Shown here: piece by piece, positions 62,847 through 64,000 of the stretch
How positions within the stretch are numbered: position 1 is the stretch's first letter
Layout of the letters: the number at the start of each line of letters is the position of its first letter
DNA from: an uncultured Verrucomicrobiota bacterium
GTDB lineage: Bacteria > Verrucomicrobiota > Verrucomicrobiia > Opitutales > Seribacteraceae
Length of the DNA: 64,000 nucleotides
Reading direction: 5' to 3'
NCBI GenBank assembly: GCA_902580225.1
Contig: CACHJU010000003.1
Span: 1 to 64,000 of the forward strand
Notes under the pieces: model-generated
Database searches by the model: none
What the model was told of the DNA's origin: nothing
What the model saw: the letters and a program-made list of their open reading frames with translations, nothing else
Translations under genes and position numbers: made by a program

Positions 62847-63380
62847 TTAGGGCTCCAAGGTCTTTTCTCCTTCAGCATTAAGTTTTTCTCTTCTGTTTTC
62901 TTGAACCCCCAAGAATAAGTACACAATTGCCCCAATAAAAATTCCTGAATCTGCTATGTTGAAAATTGGATAATCATAACTTATCCAAGGTAAAAAGAAA
63001 TCAATAAAATCGACTACTTCAGCTGGATCCCTAAATATTCGATCTGTCAAATTTCCCGCTATTCCACCACAAATTAATCCAAAAACAACTTGAAAGGTTT
63101 TTTTAGTAAGTTCTAAAGTTTTCCGAAAAACGAAAATTGCAAGCAAAGCAACTGCTGCAAGAACAGTGAGAACCTGTGGATAGTCTGAAAACATACTCCA
63201 TGCTGCTCCTGGGTTTGTAATATAGGTGAATTCTAAAAAAGCTTCATGCCCATCTATCCAGTCGAAAACAACAATAGGAGAACTTACAAGATCCGCAGCA
63301 TTTTTAACAACCCAAGATTTGGTCAACAAATCAAGACCAAAAATAATAAAGAAAAATAACCAAAAGCGAATATAAATCAC
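62847..63380 (-). CDS. lspA: Lipoprotein signal peptidase (SPase II)
   Basis: LspA cleaves signal peptides of diacylglyceryl-modified prolipoproteins, fitting the lipoproteins at 6016 and 37176. The 177-residue protein has four membrane helices, FGLDLLTKSWVV with the conserved Asp/Lys, FLEFTYITNPGAAWSMF, and both catalytic aspartates in CGGIAGNLTDRIFRDPAEVV and YPIFNIADSGIFIGAIVYL. The start is GTG at 63380. The C-terminal 15 residues are charged. It follows the DksA-like gene by 27 bases on the same strand. Confidence 0.95.
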   Translation of the reverse strand: MIYIRFWLFFFIIFGLDLLTKSWVVKNAADLVSSPIVVFDWIDGHEAFLEFTYITNPGAAWSMFSDYPQVLTVLAAVALLAIFVFRKTLELTKKTFQVVFGLICGGIAGNLTDRIFRDPAEVVDFIDFFLPWISYDYPIFNIADSGIFIGAIVYLFLGVQENRREKLNAEGEKTLEP

Positions 63381-63407
63381 TCAAAAAATTGTTGATCTTT
63401 AATTAAT

Positions 63408-64000
63408 TTAATCCTCTTGCCCCATAGTAGAGTCAGAAATGGTTGCAAAAATTCCGCCAACATTATCATGATTCTTACGTTTTCTTTTCTCGTAAAGGAT
63501 TTGTCCCTCAAGTGAAAATCTTGTGAACGGAACTACTTTCAAACGAGTTTTCTTGATAGGCTTTTTTGTTTCCTGACAAACTCCAAAGCTTCCGTCAAAA
63601 ATTCGGTCAATAGCATCTTCAATTTCCTCCAATGCTTCTTGCTCAGAAGCAACCATCGATAAAGCAACATCTCGATTGAAAGTTTCCGTCCCTGAATCAG
63701 AAGAATTGATTGATAATTCACCCGATAACTCACGAGCTGAAGCACCTAGGGTTTCATTAGATCTTTGACCAAGTGCTCCTTTTAGAGAATTCCTTAAAGA
63801 CATTAAATGATTATAATATGATTTCCATTCAGGAGGAACTTTTGATTCATCGCGAATCGGCCGGGTTGTAGAGAAAGACTCACCGAATCCCAAAATGTCA
63901 TCGATGGATGCGGTTTGCACCTTTTTAACTTTGGTTGATTTTGTTTTTTTCTTTAGCTTAACTTTTGAAGGAATTAACGGAGAGTCTTTTTTCTGTACCT
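63408..64000 (-). CDS. DksA/TraR-like protein, zinc ligands mostly lost (5' end outside window)
   Basis: The minus-strand frame is open to base 64000 with no stop, so the gene starts beyond the window; the GTG at 63920 is likely internal. The visible N-terminal part is Lys-rich (KLKKKTKSTKVKKVQ), then a helical hairpin with the acidic ALEEIEDAIDRIFDGSFG and the region corresponding to the C4 zinc finger: FGVCQETKKPIKKTRLKVVP, then RFSLEGQ. Only the first Cys is kept; the pattern is C-T-S-G. DksA-type proteins bind the RNA polymerase secondary channel; zinc-independent variants exist. It lies upstream of lspA. Confidence 0.82.
   Translation of the reverse strand, partial: VQKKDSPLIPSKVKLKKKTKSTKVKKVQTASIDDILGFGESFSTTRPIRDESKVPPEWKSYYNHLMSLRNSLKGALGQRSNETLGASARELSGELSINSSDSGTETFNRDVALSMVASEQEALEEIEDAIDRIFDGSFGVCQETKKPIKKTRLKVVPFTRFSLEGQILYEKRKRKNHDNVGGIFATISDSTMGQED

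Noticed and set aside
1-64000. Search for tRNA/rRNA genes, CRISPR arrays, insertion sequences, prophage or attachment sites
   Set aside because: No clover-leaf-like sequence, regular short repeat array, transposase or integrase was seen. Gene content is chromosomal and mostly housekeeping.

Overview
The window looks like chromosomal DNA of a diderm, AT-rich bacterium of the Verrucomicrobiota, most likely class Opitutae. The evidence is LPS genes (kdsB, an LptF/LptG permease), signal peptidase II, a PEP-CTERM surface protein with autotransporter-type repeats, a very long GreA of the kind also seen in Chlamydiae, McsA-McsB-ClpC, and the absence of strong Shine-Dalgarno sequences with several GTG/TTG starts. 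This placement is inference from gene content. Genes are tightly packed, often with 1-4 base overlaps. I see no rRNA, tRNA, CRISPR array, insertion sequence or prophage.

Layout. 1-3.2 kb (+): end of an M20 peptidase, a glucosyl-3-phosphoglycerate synthase and a GT-B glycosyltransferase, suggesting a glucosylglycerate-type compatible solute. 3.2-3.8 kb (-): a short AsmA-like gene with a detached C-terminal remnant. 4.0-5.7 kb (-): rpsP-trmD-rplS, with no rimM between and a long acidic tail on S16. 6.0-11.8 kb (+): tripartite RND efflux operon, converging on an ArsR-methyltransferase fusion. 12.8-16.7 kb (-): long GreA, an MFS exporter and coaD. 16.8-18.2 kb (+): pgsA, pgpA and HPr, facing ptsI (-). 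20-23.4 kb: ispE (-), pyrF-ispD-ispF (+), ndk (-). 23.4-27.6 kb (-): mcsA-mcsB-clpC, an arginine-phosphorylation and proteolysis module. 27.7-31.7 kb: ilvE, acs, queA. 31.9-33.5 kb: two divergent exported proteins. 33.5-43.9 kb (-): one long block phoH, pgpH-like, ybeY, DUF502, recO-like, yjbQ, LysM lipoprotein, cysteine desulfurase, recF, TauE, ruvC. 44.1-48.2 kb (+): glgA and a SNF2 helicase. 48.2-58.6 kb: a surface-protein locus. 58.7-64 kb: LptF/LptG, kdsB, trpB, yicC, lspA and a DksA/TraR-like protein cut by the window edge.

The most unusual region is 48.2-58.6 kb. Two divergent genes encode an 800-residue PEP-CTERM protein and a roughly 1,790-residue repeat protein that share an N-terminal domain. 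The repeat protein carries about 17 InlB-B-like repeats, one of them interrupted by a cupredoxin-like domain. It ends in a Trp/Tyr-rich domain that recurs at the end of a small exported protein 24 kb away (31923-32708). A third exported protein (56579-58567) stands beside them. These look like a lineage-specific set of cell-surface proteins sharing exchangeable end domains. Their function cannot be read from sequence.
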